Of a DNA stretch of 55,358 bases, positions 1 through 8,473 are shown one piece after another; position 1 is the stretch's first letter; every line of letters starts with the position of its first letter. The DNA lies in the NCBI GenBank assembly GCA_003141455.1, contig PLMA01000039.1:17433-72790 (forward strand). The letters run 5' to 3'. This DNA comes from Chloroflexota bacterium (GTDB lineage: Bacteria; Chloroflexota; Limnocylindria; Limnocylindrales; CSP1-4). The position numbers and the translations under genes were made by a program. Under the pieces are notes generated by a model. It was not told where the DNA came from. It searched no databases and saw nothing but the letters and a program-made list of their open reading frames with translations.

Positions 1-70
1 CGGACACGCTCGTAGTGGTCTCCGGAGAAGGTTTCTGGACGGGGAGTTCGACTCTCCCCCATCTCCACCA
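1..70 (+). ncRNA. ssrA: tmRNA (ssrA), 3' end only
   Basis: The window opens inside an RNA gene. The last 35 bases form a TTTCTGGACG lead, a GGGGAGTTCGACTCTCCCC T-arm with its TTCGA loop, an acceptor strand and an encoded CCA ending at 70. The TTTCTGGACG lead and CTCCACCA end are typical of the tRNA-like 3' domain of tmRNA, which rescues ribosomes stalled on broken messages. The stretch before the T-arm is not a tRNA anticodon arm, which argues against an ordinary tRNA. The tag-peptide reading frame and 5' domain lie outside the window, so the tag sequence cannot be read. Confidence 0.85.
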
Positions 71-73
71 TTT

Positions 74-101
74 CTTTGCCCACGCCGCTCAGTGGGCAAA
101 G
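74..101 (+). terminator. hairpin directly after tmRNA
   Basis: CTTTGCCCAC (74-83) pairs perfectly with GTGGGCAAAG (92-101) across an 8-nt loop, starting three bases after the CCA end of the tmRNA. It is probably the ssrA terminator. There is no long T-tract after it. Confidence 0.7.
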
Positions 102-209
102 AGGGCCCCTCGCCCGGAGGCCGACACGCGAGGGGGCTCCTTCCGCTTGAACCGCACAAGTCGCTGGCCGGCTGACGCGCGAGGCCAGCCCCTGGACGGG
201 CGGAAATGG

Positions 210-237
210 AAGAGCCGGCGCACAACCGCCGGCTCTT
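210..237. terminator. hairpin between tmRNA and the VanW gene
   Basis: AAGAGCCGGCG (210-220) and CGCCGGCTCTT (227-237) form perfect 11-bp arms with a 6-nt loop. It lies 27 bp beyond the stop of the minus-strand gene at 265, and the minus-strand side continues into a pyrimidine-rich run (TTCCATTTCC). It could terminate transcription from both directions. The rest of 102-264 shows no gene. Confidence 0.65.
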
Positions 238-264
238 GCCGTTGATCGAGGTAGGAGGTAGCTG

Positions 265-2499
265 CTAGCGCACCTTGCGGCGCCGGGGGGCCGGGGCCAC
301 GGCCGGCGGGGCCGAGGTCACGACCGGGGCCGGCGTCGGGGTCGGTGCCGGCGGCGCCGGGGTTGGGGTGGGCTCGCCCGGCGAGGGAGTGGGCGCTCCC
401 GGCGAGGGAGTCGGAGTCTGAGACGGAGGCGCCGAGCCACCGATCTGCAGGATCCCGTCGACCTTGGTGTAGTGGGACTTCCACGTGTCGGTGTGGATCA
501 CGTTGCCGCTCGAGTCCTTCACGGTCCTAGTCGCCGACGTGTCAAAACCATCCGTCGGGTACTCCGCGCGGTTCTGCTGACCCGGCTTCAGCGTGCTCAC
601 GCCGTACTGCTTGCCGTCGGTGGCTGTGGCGATGTTCGCCTTGACCTGGCCGGTGAACGCGACGGTCCGGTCGATCGGCCGGCTCCAAAGCTCGATGGTG
701 ATCGTGCTCCTGGATCCAGGGGTCGTGCGGGCGATGATCACGATGGGGTACGGCGTGTCGTTGGTCCACTTGAGATCCCACGTCTCAACGCCGTTGGAAT
801 ACACGGTGGCGTCGAGTCCGATCGGATAGCGGTTGATGTAGTAGAAGTGCGCGTGGCGCTCGTCGATCTGGAGCCCGGCCCTCGCGGCCGCGTTGAACAT
901 GGTTGTGGAAGCCGAGCAGACACCACCGCCGATGGCCCCGGTGTGGTTGCTCTTGCCGCCCTGGATGACGCCGCCCATCGCCCACCCGTGGGCCACGTCG
1001 ATCGTCCCCATGGCCTGCAGGAAGCTGAACTGCTGGCCTGGGCCAACGACCTGGCCGTTGAGGAGCTTCGCCGGCGTTCGGATGTTCGCGCCGTTGCCGT
1101 TGCTCACGTCCGGGAAGAAAGTCGTCGTCCAGCTGCCTTTGCCGATCTTGACCATGCCGGTCAGGCTCTCGACGGTCATCCGGGGGTGGATCGGCGCCGT
1201 GACGATGGCGATGGTGGATCCGGGGTTCCCGCCCGAGACCAGGCTGTCGAGATAGGCCTCGATGGCCTGCGCAGTCGCGGCCACGTCGATGCCGGTTCCG
1301 TCATTGCCGCCTTTGACGCCAGCCGGCGCGCCCGAACTGTCCGGGATGACCTTCGGCTCCACCGCCGCAATTTCGACCTTCGGTGAGAGCACGGAGAGGT
1401 ATGCCTGAACCAGGGCGGGATCGGCGGCGGGACCGTAGCTGCCGTCTGGCTTGGTGCCGAAGACGATCCAGCCGCGGATCGTCTGGGCATCGATGGTGAA
1501 GGTCTTGGGTGGGGTCTGAGACTGGGTCGGCGCCGCGCTCTGGCTCGGGGCCGGGCTCTGGGCCGGCGGGGCGCCATTCCAGACCAGGGCCACATTGACC
1601 ACCATCTTCTGGGCCGCGGCGATGGCGTCCTGGGCATTCTTGTCGCTGACCTGCGGGTTGAGGGTCACGTACGTGCCACCCGCCTGCAGATCGGCCGGAG
1701 CGTCCGGCTGCGTGAGCTTGTCGATGATCTCGGTCGAGATGGCCAGCTCGTCGATGCCGCTCCCACCTGTCGATGGCGCCAGAGCGAGGGTCCCGCCCTT
1801 GAGCGTCACCTGCGCGTCCTGCGGAGGCAGGACGCTGGTGCCCACGAGCTGATGGATCCGCGTCGCAAGTGCCATCGGATCTACGTGGACGACTACTGGG
1901 ACCGGCTGGCCGGCGAGGGAGGATCGAATGATGGAGGCGGCGTCGCCGATCGGATTGCCCGTGTGCCCGACCAAAATAGCCGCATCGGCCATGACTTCCA
2001 CATCGGGTCCGCGGCCCGCTTGCTGGTACGTGATCGTGGCCGCGCCGACCGGCGTTGTGACGGTGACCTGACCCTGGCTGAGATAGGCGTAAGCGGTCTG
2101 CAGCTTGGCGATCACCTCGTCGCGGCTCAGGCCGGACACGTCGACCGAACCGACGTGCACGCCGGGGATGACTCGGCTCGAGTAGCCGCTGGAGAGACCG
2201 AATGCCACTGCGGCAACGAGGAAGAGCGAAGCTATCGCACCAACGGCGAAAGCGAGGGCAAACGCGCCGGTCCGGGGGTCCAGAGATGGGTGGAACCTAG
2301 CCGCCACGACCGGGTTGCGGAGACGTTCGGGCGCGACAGAGGCTGATGCGCTCTCCGTCGAGTCCGGCTCCTGTTCGGACGACTCGAGCAAAGCCGGTCC
2401 GGACGACTCATGCAAAGCCGACTGCGCGGCAGATCGCTTGGTCGCCGCGTTCTTCGACTGCTCTTTGGGCTCGAACGGGTCGAGCTCATCCGTTGTCAT
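265..2499 (-). CDS. membrane-anchored VanW-domain protein
   Basis: The 744-residue protein has a charged cytoplasmic N-terminus, one membrane segment at about 79-101, repeated substrate-binding-like segments of the YoaR/PG_binding_4 type at about 110-440, and a VanW domain at about 450-590 containing GGGVCSASTTMF. A beta-rich part and a Pro/Thr/Ala-rich tail (about 695-744) suited to wall spanning follow. VanW proteins occur in glycopeptide-resistance loci and widely in Gram-positive envelopes; their reaction is unknown. The ATG start has AAGGA just upstream. It lies beyond the 3' end of the jag operon and may be separately transcribed. The family assignment is firm, the function is not. Confidence 0.85.
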   Translation of the reverse strand: MTTDELDPFEPKEQSKNAATKRSAAQSALHESSGPALLESSEQEPDSTESASASVAPERLRNPVVAARFHPSLDPRTGAFALAFAVGAIASLFLVAAVAFGLSSGYSSRVIPGVHVGSVDVSGLSRDEVIAKLQTAYAYLSQGQVTVTTPVGAATITYQQAGRGPDVEVMADAAILVGHTGNPIGDAASIIRSSLAGQPVPVVVHVDPMALATRIHQLVGTSVLPPQDAQVTLKGGTLALAPSTGGSGIDELAISTEIIDKLTQPDAPADLQAGGTYVTLNPQVSDKNAQDAIAAAQKMVVNVALVWNGAPPAQSPAPSQSAAPTQSQTPPKTFTIDAQTIRGWIVFGTKPDGSYGPAADPALVQAYLSVLSPKVEIAAVEPKVIPDSSGAPAGVKGGNDGTGIDVAATAQAIEAYLDSLVSGGNPGSTIAIVTAPIHPRMTVESLTGMVKIGKGSWTTTFFPDVSNGNGANIRTPAKLLNGQVVGPGQQFSFLQAMGTIDVAHGWAMGGVIQGGKSNHTGAIGGGVCSASTTMFNAAARAGLQIDERHAHFYYINRYPIGLDATVYSNGVETWDLKWTNDTPYPIVIIARTTPGSRSTITIELWSRPIDRTVAFTGQVKANIATATDGKQYGVSTLKPGQQNRAEYPTDGFDTSATRTVKDSSGNVIHTDTWKSHYTKVDGILQIGGSAPPSQTPTPSPGAPTPSPGEPTPTPAPPAPTPTPAPVVTSAPPAVAPAPRRRKVR

Positions 2500-2735
2500 G
2501 TTCGTTCCTTACTACCGCGTCGATCCGCGAATCGCCGCTTGAGCGCTGGACCCATGGGCAGGTGGGCTGGGTCTTTCGTCCCGGCCACGCGATAGACGCG
2601 CAGCCGCGGCGCTCCGTTACGCCGTCTTCTCACAGTCGCTGAGCAGAATAGGACACTTTGCGACCCCTCGCCGAAACGGGGCGGCGAACTGTCCATTGCT
2701 GCGGCGCGCATTTCGGCCGCCGGCCGAGCTACCGG

Positions 2736-3833
2736 TCAGAGATCTCGAGGCAGGACCACGACTCGCCGGTTCGGCTCCTCACCTATGGATTGCGTCGCGA
2801 CCCGCTCGTGGTCACGCAGGGCAAGGTGAATCCAGCGGCGCTCCAGAGCCGGCATGGGCTCCAGCTGAAGCATCTTGCCCGTCTCGAGGACACGCTCGGC
2901 GGCCCGGTTTGCCAGGTCGCGCAGCTGTCGCTCTCGGCGGCCACGGTAGTCCTCGACGTCGACGAGGATTCGGGTCCACTCCCCGACGCGCTTGGAGAGG
3001 AGCAGGTTGACCAGGTGCTGCAGGGCGGAGAGGCGCTCGCCTTTGCGACCGATCAGAGCACCGAGCGACTCCTTCTCGTCGCCCTCGCCGACCACGTTCA
3101 GCCGATTCGTCTCGCCCGCCTTGATCTCGACGCGGACGTCGAAATCGAGCTGAGCCATGAGGTGCTCGAGGATCTCCTTGGCCGCGGCCATCGCCTCAGG
3201 CGTGACCTCCGCCGACTCGGGGTGCTCCGCGTGCGGCGTGACGCGAGCCGCCGCGACCTCCGCGAGCTCCTTGGCGGTCAGAGCGACCTGTGCCGCCGAT
3301 CGAGGAGCGGCGGGCCGAGCACCGCGCGCACCTTCCGCAGGCCTGCGCCCGCGGTCGCGATCGAAACGGCCACCGCCAGCCGCCCGCTCGGGGCGAACGG
3401 CTTCGGACCGAGGCGCGCTGCCCTCCACGCGCTGGCCCTCGGGCCGCCCGCCACTCGGACGAGGCCCGCGGTCACGATCGGGGCCTCGGTCCGGGCCTCT
3501 GTCGTCGCGCCACGCGGGTCGAGACTCGCGGACCCGGTCGCGGCCGAAGTCGCGGTCGCCGCGTGGTCTTTCCTCGCGATCGCCGCTCGGGGCCGGAAGG
3601 GGAACCTGGGCGGCCGCCTCACGCTTGGGAGTGGCCCCGCCCAGCAGCGAGCGAGGAGCCGCTAGCACCCTGGCCGGTTCGGCGCCCATTCCCAGTACGC
3701 CCCGGCTGCCGGGGGTCAGGATCTCGAAGTCGAGCTCGTCGAGCCCCACGCCGAATTCCTCTCGGGCTCCGCGCAGGGCTTCCTCGACGGTCTTGCCGGT
3801 GAACTCGCGGTATGCGTCGCGAAAGGCAGTCAT
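2736..3833 (-). CDS. khpB: KhpB/Jag RNA-binding protein
   Basis: The 365-residue protein has a Jag_N domain at 1-55, a long low-complexity linker rich in Arg, Asp, Gly and Pro (about 75-180), a KH domain around 225-300 with the GRKGERL loop, and a C-terminal R3H domain with ERRWIHLALRD. KhpB binds RNA together with KhpA and influences cell elongation and division in Gram-positive bacteria. Its place right after yidC (1-bp gap) is the classical spoIIIJ-jag arrangement. The linker is much longer than usual and includes a GPDRGPDRDRG repeat, so it is probably disordered and may help RNA binding. Confidence 0.93.
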   Translation of the reverse strand: MTAFRDAYREFTGKTVEEALRGAREEFGVGLDELDFEILTPGSRGVLGMGAEPARVLAAPRSLLGGATPKREAAAQVPLPAPSGDREERPRGDRDFGRDRVRESRPAWRDDRGPDRGPDRDRGPRPSGGRPEGQRVEGSAPRSEAVRPERAAGGGRFDRDRGRRPAEGARGARPAAPRSAAQVALTAKELAEVAAARVTPHAEHPESAEVTPEAMAAAKEILEHLMAQLDFDVRVEIKAGETNRLNVVGEGDEKESLGALIGRKGERLSALQHLVNLLLSKRVGEWTRILVDVEDYRGRRERQLRDLANRAAERVLETGKMLQLEPMPALERRWIHLALRDHERVATQSIGEEPNRRVVVLPRDL

Positions 3834-3834
3834 G

Positions 3835-5109
3835 TCAGCGTCGTCTCCCTCGTCGACCCGCTCGCTTGTGCGTGTTGGGTCGGACCGTTGAGGCCGCCGA
3901 TGCCCAGCGCTCTTCCGGCTTGTACCGGGTGGCCGCCAGCGACTTGCCTGCGTTCACTGGCTCGGGCATCGTGACCGGAAACCTTGGTGAGTGATCTTGC
4001 GCGAAGGCCGGTGTCCAGCCGAGCAGCGGGAACATCGAGCCCCAACCGACGATCATGAATTGCTGAACGATCGAGAAGGCCGAAGTGGTGATCCAGTAGA
4101 CGAACAACCCGGCCGGAAGGAAGCCGCCGTACAGGATCGAGATGAACGGGAACAGGACCATCATGCTGCGCTGGCTGCTCGCCGAAGGATCGTTTTCGAC
4201 CGCGGGCGGCATGAGCATCCGGCTCTGGACGAACTGCAGGAACGCCGAGGCGAGGGCCATGGCGCTCACGCCAAGGGTGAACCCGACGATCGACAGATTG
4301 AACAGGACCTGAGGCTGGCCCATGTTGACCCCGGCCACAACCGTGTTGATACAAGGCGTGGCCTTGTCGATGACCCCCCCGACGAGATTGGAACAGCTGA
4401 GGGACGGGACCAGGTTGACGCCGAAGGGTTTGAGCATGGGGCTGGGATCGAAGCTCGTGAGACCGTCACGAATGACCCAGTACATCGGGAACAGGAGTCC
4501 CATCTGGAGCAACGAGGGCAGGCAGCCGGCGGTGGGGCTGACGCCCCTCTCCTTGTAGAACGCCTGAGTGGCCGCGTATACGGCCTGCCTATCGCCCTTG
4601 TAGCGGCGCTGGAGCTCCTTGGTCATTTCTTTGAGCTCGGGCGACAGTATCTGCATCCGCTTCTGCGACACGATCTGGCGAGCGGAGAGACGGAGCGTCA
4701 GCAGCCGGATCAGCAGCGTCATCAGGACTATGGCGACGACGACGTTGCCCGTGAGGGCGTAGAGCTCCGCCAGAAGGATGAACAGCCCCTGGAAGAGCGG
4801 GGTGAACATCCAGGCCAGCAGACTCAGCGGGTCCGCCCCTGGCTTGGCCGGTTCCAGTGGCGAGGGCTCGGGCGTGGCGCTGTGCGAGGGCGACACGGCC
4901 GGAGTTGCCGCGGCGGCTCCGCTCTCCCCGGACGCAACGGCCTGCGCGCTGGCCGTTGGGCTGCCCGCTACGTTCGTCCCGCACGCCACGACGGCCATGG
5001 CCAGCAGGGCCAGGAAAAGACCGATTGCGGCCCAGCGAGCGCGGGACCGGTTTCGGGGCGAGGGCGTGTGCCCGATGGAATCCATGCTAACGAACGGGAT
5101 CGTAGCCAC
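3835..5109 (-). CDS. yidC: YidC membrane protein insertase, lipoprotein form
   Basis: This is a member of the Oxa1/YidC/Alb3 family, which inserts and folds inner-membrane proteins alone or with SecYEG. The 424 residues include a signal peptide ending in a lipobox (VVAC, Cys43), as in Bacillus SpoIIIJ. A Ser/Pro/Ala-rich spacer follows, then the insertase core from about residue 97 with [20 protein letters not shown], the coiled C1 hairpin, and the ACLPSLLQM-like region (here GCLPSLLQM) before the next membrane segments. I chose the GTG at 5109 because GGAG lies 5 bases upstream; it overlaps yidD by 23 bp. An ATG at 5085 is the alternative. Confidence 0.95.
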   Translation of the reverse strand: MATIPFVSMDSIGHTPSPRNRSRARWAAIGLFLALLAMAVVACGTNVAGSPTASAQAVASGESGAAAATPAVSPSHSATPEPSPLEPAKPGADPLSLLAWMFTPLFQGLFILLAELYALTGNVVVAIVLMTLLIRLLTLRLSARQIVSQKRMQILSPELKEMTKELQRRYKGDRQAVYAATQAFYKERGVSPTAGCLPSLLQMGLLFPMYWVIRDGLTSFDPSPMLKPFGVNLVPSLSCSNLVGGVIDKATPCINTVVAGVNMGQPQVLFNLSIVGFTLGVSAMALASAFLQFVQSRMLMPPAVENDPSASSQRSMMVLFPFISILYGGFLPAGLFVYWITTSAFSIVQQFMIVGWGSMFPLLGWTPAFAQDHSPRFPVTMPEPVNAGKSLAATRYKPEERWASAASTVRPNTHKRAGRRGRRR

Positions 5110-5293
5110 CGCGACTCCACGGGTGGCAGCGAGCGATCCGACGCATTCCCATCCAGCTCCCTCGAAGCAGGCCGTATTTCCGTATCGCCTGCTCCGTGTA
5201 TACCGAGCAGGTCGGCTCGTATCGACAGACCGACGGTCGCCAGGCGAATAGGCGGCGATAGAGCCTTATGAGCCCGATGCCGACCGTTTTCAC
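5087..5293 (-). CDS. yidD: YidD membrane protein insertion efficiency factor
   Basis: This 68-residue protein has the family hallmarks: an amphipathic N-terminal helix ([11 protein letters not shown]), the [19 protein letters not shown] core, and [12 protein letters not shown] near the end. YidD helps YidC-dependent insertion at the inner face of the membrane. The GTG start overlaps the rnpA stop (GTGA), and its 3' end overlaps the yidC start, so rnpA, yidD and yidC look translationally coupled. Confidence 0.96.
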   Translation of the reverse strand: MKTVGIGLIRLYRRLFAWRPSVCRYEPTCSVYTEQAIRKYGLLRGSWMGMRRIARCHPWSRGGYDPVR

Positions 5294-5625
5294 GTGACGG
5301 TCCGCCCTCCGAGAACGCCTCCCCGGCGGAGAAGGTTCTGTAGTGCGCCCGCCAGCGTATGGTAGTCCGCCCCTATGACAGGCGGTCGGGCGATGATCAG
5401 GACGTCCCAGCCGGGCTGGAACGAGGGCGCCATCACCCTTAGCGCCTCCCGGAGCCGCCTGCGCACTCGGTTCCGAACGACCGCTCCGCCGAGCTTGCGT
5501 CCGGTCGAAAGTCCGAAGCGCGTCACCTCGAGGTCGGTCCGTCGGATCCGAACCACCAGCAAGGAGTGGGACCTGACGGTTCCCTCACCCTGCAATGCGG
5601 CAAAGTCCTCCGGGTTGGAGAGCAT
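5290..5625 (-). CDS. rnpA: ribonuclease P protein component
   Basis: RnpA is the protein cofactor of RNase P, which trims tRNA 5' leaders. The 111-residue version starting at the ATG at 5625 contains the expected [24 protein letters not shown] core, where the RNR motif contacts the catalytic RNA. The frame stays open upstream to 5817, but that extension would run antiphase through all of rpmH and looks non-coding, so I reject it. No strong ribosome binding site precedes 5625; a GTG one codon earlier is also possible. Confidence 0.93.
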   Translation of the reverse strand: MLSNPEDFAALQGEGTVRSHSLLVVRIRRTDLEVTRFGLSTGRKLGGAVVRNRVRRRLREALRVMAPSFQPGWDVLIIARPPVIGADYHTLAGALQNLLRRGGVLGGRTVT

Positions 5626-5660
5626 CACCAGCCGCGGCGAGTTGTGGCCGCGGTCCTCGG

Positions 5661-5795
5661 TTAGACCGTCAGCTTCTTCCGTCCGTGAGCGCGGCGGGCG
5701 GCCAGAACTCGGCGTCCTCCGGACGTCTTCATCCGGGCGCGGAAGCCGTGTTCCTTGGCGCGATGTCGCTTTTTGGGCTGATAGGTCTGCTTCAT
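5661..5795 (-). CDS. rpmH: 50S ribosomal protein L34
   Basis: This is a 44-residue basic protein with the full L34 pattern: [20 protein letters not shown], then [20 protein letters not shown]. The frame is open further upstream, but only the ATG at 5795 gives the universal L34 N-terminus. It is the first gene of the leftward operon, with a leader of about 95 nt behind the consensus promoter at 5898-5927. Confidence 0.97.
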   Translation of the reverse strand: MKQTYQPKKRHRAKEHGFRARMKTSGGRRVLAARRAHGRKKLTV

Positions 5796-5897
5796 CGGAT
5801 GGTGTGTATCTCTCCATTCGGCCTCAGGGTCAGGATACCCCGAAAGGCACGCGAACGCGCCTGGCGCCCGTAAGCGCTTCGGCGCGTCTGCCGGCGG

Positions 5898-5927
5898 ATT
5901 ATATGTATGCCCGATCGGGGGTGTCAA
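5898..5927 (-). promoter_or_regulatory. consensus sigma-70 promoter of the rpmH operon
   Basis: Reading the minus strand, TTGACA (5922-5927) and TATAAT (5898-5903) are both perfect matches, separated by 18 bp. The predicted start near 5890 gives a leader of about 95 nt before rpmH. A strong housekeeping promoter fits a ribosomal-protein operon. Confidence 0.85.
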
Positions 5928-5980
5928 ACATGTCGGACCCAGTCGAGGCGAATCCGGAGGCCAGCGGCGCTGGCCGATCG

Positions 5981-5997
5981 ATACTCCCCGGGAGTAT
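5981..5997. promoter_or_regulatory. 17-bp palindrome upstream of dnaA
   Basis: ATACTCCC-C-GGGAGTAT is a perfect inverted repeat with 8-bp arms. It lies between the two divergent promoters, 24 bp before the candidate dnaA -35 box and about 54 bp behind the rpmH -35 box. It looks like a dimeric repressor or activator site; the binding protein is unknown. Confidence 0.55.
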
Positions 5998-6020
5998 GCG
6001 ATTCGCTACCTTCCTGAGCC

Positions 6021-6050
6021 TTGCCCGGGTCACCCGGGCGGTGCTATTCT
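6021..6050 (+). promoter_or_regulatory. candidate dnaA promoter with an operator in its spacer
   Basis: TTGCCC (6021-6026) and TATTCT (6045-6050) are 18 bp apart and could drive dnaA, with a leader of about 180 nt. A perfect inverted repeat, GCCCGGGT-C-ACCCGGGC (6023-6039), overlaps the -35 box and fills the first part of the spacer, where a bound protein would block RNA polymerase. The rest of 6051-6236 shows no gene and no clear DnaA box. Confidence 0.5.
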
Positions 6051-6236
6051 TCGTCGGCCGGAGGCGCCAGACAACCCTTGGCATCGGCCCAGAGGGACCG
6101 TGAGGACCGCCAGACTGCTCAGGACACCAGCCTTGGACGGTCGGTAGCTCACGGCACCGGGCGGCCGATAGTGGACCAGGTGGCCGTCACAAATCTGGCT
6201 ATCCATTTCGGTTTCGATCAGGACTGAGCCTGCCCG

Positions 6237-7610
6237 ATGGACACAAAGCAAGTCTGGCGCGCGGCACTCGGAGATCTTCAGGTCTCCCTGTCTCCGGCCA
6301 ACTTCGAAACGTGGCTGCGCGACACTGTCCTCGTCGATGTCGATGACAAGAAGTTCAAGATCGCGGTGCCCAACGGTTTTGCGAAGGATTGGCTCGAGAA
6401 CCGCTACCGCTCCCTGATCTCCCAGACGCTGGCTCGCATCGTCGGCTACAGCGTCCAGGTCGAGTTCATTGTCCGCCCCGCCGGCGAAGCGAACGGCGCG
6501 ATCGGTTCCGCCGGCCCCGCGGCCAGACCGGTCTCCCAGGCCGTGCGCGTGGAACCGACGCGTGTCGGTGCTCCGGATGGCGCCTCGACCTACATCAACC
6601 AGAGATATACCTTCGCCAACTTCATCGTCGGGTCGGCCAACCGACTGGCCCACGCCGCCAGCCTCTCCGTCGCCGAGCGGCCCGGCCACGCCTACAACCC
6701 GCTCTTCCTGTACGGCGGAGTGGGGTTGGGCAAGACGCATCTGATGCACGCCATCGGCAATGCCGTCATCGCCCGCTTTCCGCGGAAGCGCGTCGTCTAC
6801 GCCACCAGCGAGAAGTTCACCAACGAGTTCATTACCAGCATCCAGCAGGGCAAGATCGACGAATTCCGGGCGCGCTACCGCAGGATCGACCTCCTCCTGA
6901 TCGACGACATCCAGTTCATCGCCGACAAGGAGCGAACCCAGGAGGAGTTCTTCCACACCTTCAACACGATCCACGAGGACGGCAAGCAGATCGTGCTCTC
7001 GTCCGATCGGCCTCCGAAGGCGATCCTGACGCTGGAAGAGCGGCTCCGCAGCCGATTCGAGTGGGGCCTCATCGCGGACCTCACCGCGCCGGACTTGGAG
7101 ACGCGCATCGCGATCCTTCGGGCCAAGGCGGAGGAGCAGGCCGTCCCGGTCAGCTCGGACGTGCTCGAGTTCATCGCTCGCAAGGTGGTCAGCAACATCC
7201 GCGAGCTCGAGGGCGCACTCAATCGAATCGTCGCGTACGCCAGCATGGGCGCCGTGCCGATCACGATCGAGTTGGCTCAGGCCGTTCTCTCGAACGTCCT
7301 GTACAACCCGAAGAAGCGCCAGGTCACGGTCGAGCGGATCACCCGTGCCGTGGCCGACTACTACGGCGTCCCAATGGACGCGCTCAAGGGCCAGAAACGC
7401 GACAAAGCGATCGTGGTGCCGCGGCAGATCGCGATGTTCTTGATGCGCGAGGAGACGGACGTCTCGCTCCTTCGAATCGGAGCCGAGCTGGGCGGCCGTG
7501 ACCACTCAACGGTCCTGCACGCCTGCGACAAGATCAATCGCGAGATGGGCATCAACGACGAGCTGCGACGGGAGCTGGCGGCCGTTCGCGAGCTCATCTA
7601 CGCGGACTAG
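6237..7610 (+). CDS. dnaA: chromosomal replication initiator DnaA
   Basis: DnaA binds oriC boxes as an ATP-dependent filament and opens the duplex. The 457 residues show domain I (WRAALGDLQVSLSPANFETWLRD), a short linker (about 80-110), the AAA+ domain with Walker A GGVGLGKTH near 159-167 and Walker B LLLIDDI near 219-224, and domain IV ending with the box-binding signature GGRDHSTV (about 419-426). The length is normal for the family. The start follows from the conserved domain I; the ribosome binding site is weak. Unusually, dnaN does not follow directly: about 4.2 kb of unrelated genes intervene. Confidence 0.98.
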   Translation: MDTKQVWRAALGDLQVSLSPANFETWLRDTVLVDVDDKKFKIAVPNGFAKDWLENRYRSLISQTLARIVGYSVQVEFIVRPAGEANGAIGSAGPAARPVSQAVRVEPTRVGAPDGASTYINQRYTFANFIVGSANRLAHAASLSVAERPGHAYNPLFLYGGVGLGKTHLMHAIGNAVIARFPRKRVVYATSEKFTNEFITSIQQGKIDEFRARYRRIDLLLIDDIQFIADKERTQEEFFHTFNTIHEDGKQIVLSSDRPPKAILTLEERLRSRFEWGLIADLTAPDLETRIAILRAKAEEQAVPVSSDVLEFIARKVVSNIRELEGALNRIVAYASMGAVPITIELAQAVLSNVLYNPKKRQVTVERITRAVADYYGVPMDALKGQKRDKAIVVPRQIAMFLMREETDVSLLRIGAELGGRDHSTVLHACDKINREMGINDELRRELAAVRELIYAD

Positions 7611-7618
7611 GGTCAGGA

Positions 7619-8473
7619 TCAGGCAGACCCGGCAGAGCGCGGCGGGATCCCCAAGCGAGCACGGACCTGAGCCGGCGTAGCGGGCTCCCGACCCATGGCG
7701 CGGGAGATCTTGACCAGCCGCTCGACCAGCCGCGGGTTGGAGGCAGGGTCAGTGCGGCCTTCGTCGAACCAGAGGTTGTCTTCCAGCCCGACGCGCACGC
7801 CCCCGCCCATCGCGATAGCCAGTCGGTTCACGTCGAACTGGTACTGGCCGATCCCGGCCGCGGCCCACGTCGCTCCCGTGGGAAGGCGCTCCACGAGGAG
7901 GGCCAGGTTCAACGGAGTGGCCGCCAGCGTGCCAAGCGACCCGAGCAGCAGATTGACGTAGACCGGGGCGGATAGCAGCCCACGATCCTGCAGGTAGTGA
8001 GCGTAGTCGAGCATCCCGAAGTCGAAGACCTCCAGCTCCGGAACGATCCCACGCTCCTCCATCGCACGGGCCAGGCCCTGAATGGTCGCAGGGGCGCTGA
8101 TCGAGGCCTCCTTCGGGAAGTTGAGCGAGCCCAGCGTCAGGCTGGCCATCTCGGGTTTGGCGTCGCCATCGAGTTCCAGGACTACGGCCCGGCCCGCCAG
8201 CTCTGGGCTCACGCGCCCGCTGGTGGTGATGCAGACCACGATCTCCGGGACGGAGGCCCGGACGGCGCGGATGAACTCGGCCGCGATGGCCGGATCCTGC
8301 GTTGGCCGGCCGTCGGAGTCGCGCGGGTGAACGTGGACGATCGACGCTCCTGCGTCCGCACAGCGGCGGACGTCCGCGGCGACCTCGTCAGCCGTTAGCG
8401 GCACGTGAGGCGAGCTCGCCCTGGTGGGAACCATGCCCGTGGGGCACAGATTGACGATCAACTCGTCGCTCAA
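7619..8473 (-). CDS. beta-keto acid cleavage enzyme family protein (DUF849)
   Basis: The 284-residue TIM-barrel protein belongs to the family founded by 3-keto-5-aminohexanoate cleavage enzyme (Kce). These Zn enzymes condense a beta-keto acid with acetyl-CoA to give acetoacetate and a new CoA thioester. Visible signatures are NLCPTGMVPTR at the N-terminus, the metal-binding HVHPRD, and GLEDNLW near the C-terminus. The substrate differs between subfamilies and cannot be told here; no lysine-fermentation genes are nearby. The TTG start overlaps the stop of the acetyltransferase gene upstream (TTGA), so the two are probably co-transcribed. It converges on dnaA with an 8-bp gap. Confidence 0.85.
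   Translation of the reverse strand: MSDELIVNLCPTGMVPTRASSPHVPLTADEVAADVRRCADAGASIVHVHPRDSDGRPTQDPAIAAEFIRAVRASVPEIVVCITTSGRVSPELAGRAVVLELDGDAKPEMASLTLGSLNFPKEASISAPATIQGLARAMEERGIVPELEVFDFGMLDYAHYLQDRGLLSAPVYVNLLLGSLGTLAATPLNLALLVERLPTGATWAAAGIGQYQFDVNRLAIAMGGGVRVGLEDNLWFDEGRTDPASNPRLVERLVKISRAMGREPATPAQVRARLGIPPRSAGSA

Noticed and set aside
1-70. ordinary tRNA at the left edge
   Set aside because: The T-arm and CCA end fit a tRNA, but the preceding bases do not form an anticodon arm and the TTTCTGGACG lead is typical of tmRNA.
5626-5817. N-terminal extension of RnpA to 5817
   Set aside because: It overlaps rpmH in another frame, is low-complexity, and RnpA proteins do not need it.
6030-7505. 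491-residue open frame on the minus strand
   Set aside because: It lies entirely antisense to dnaA. Such frames are expected by chance in high-G+C coding DNA, and its composition is the shadow of the dnaA codons.
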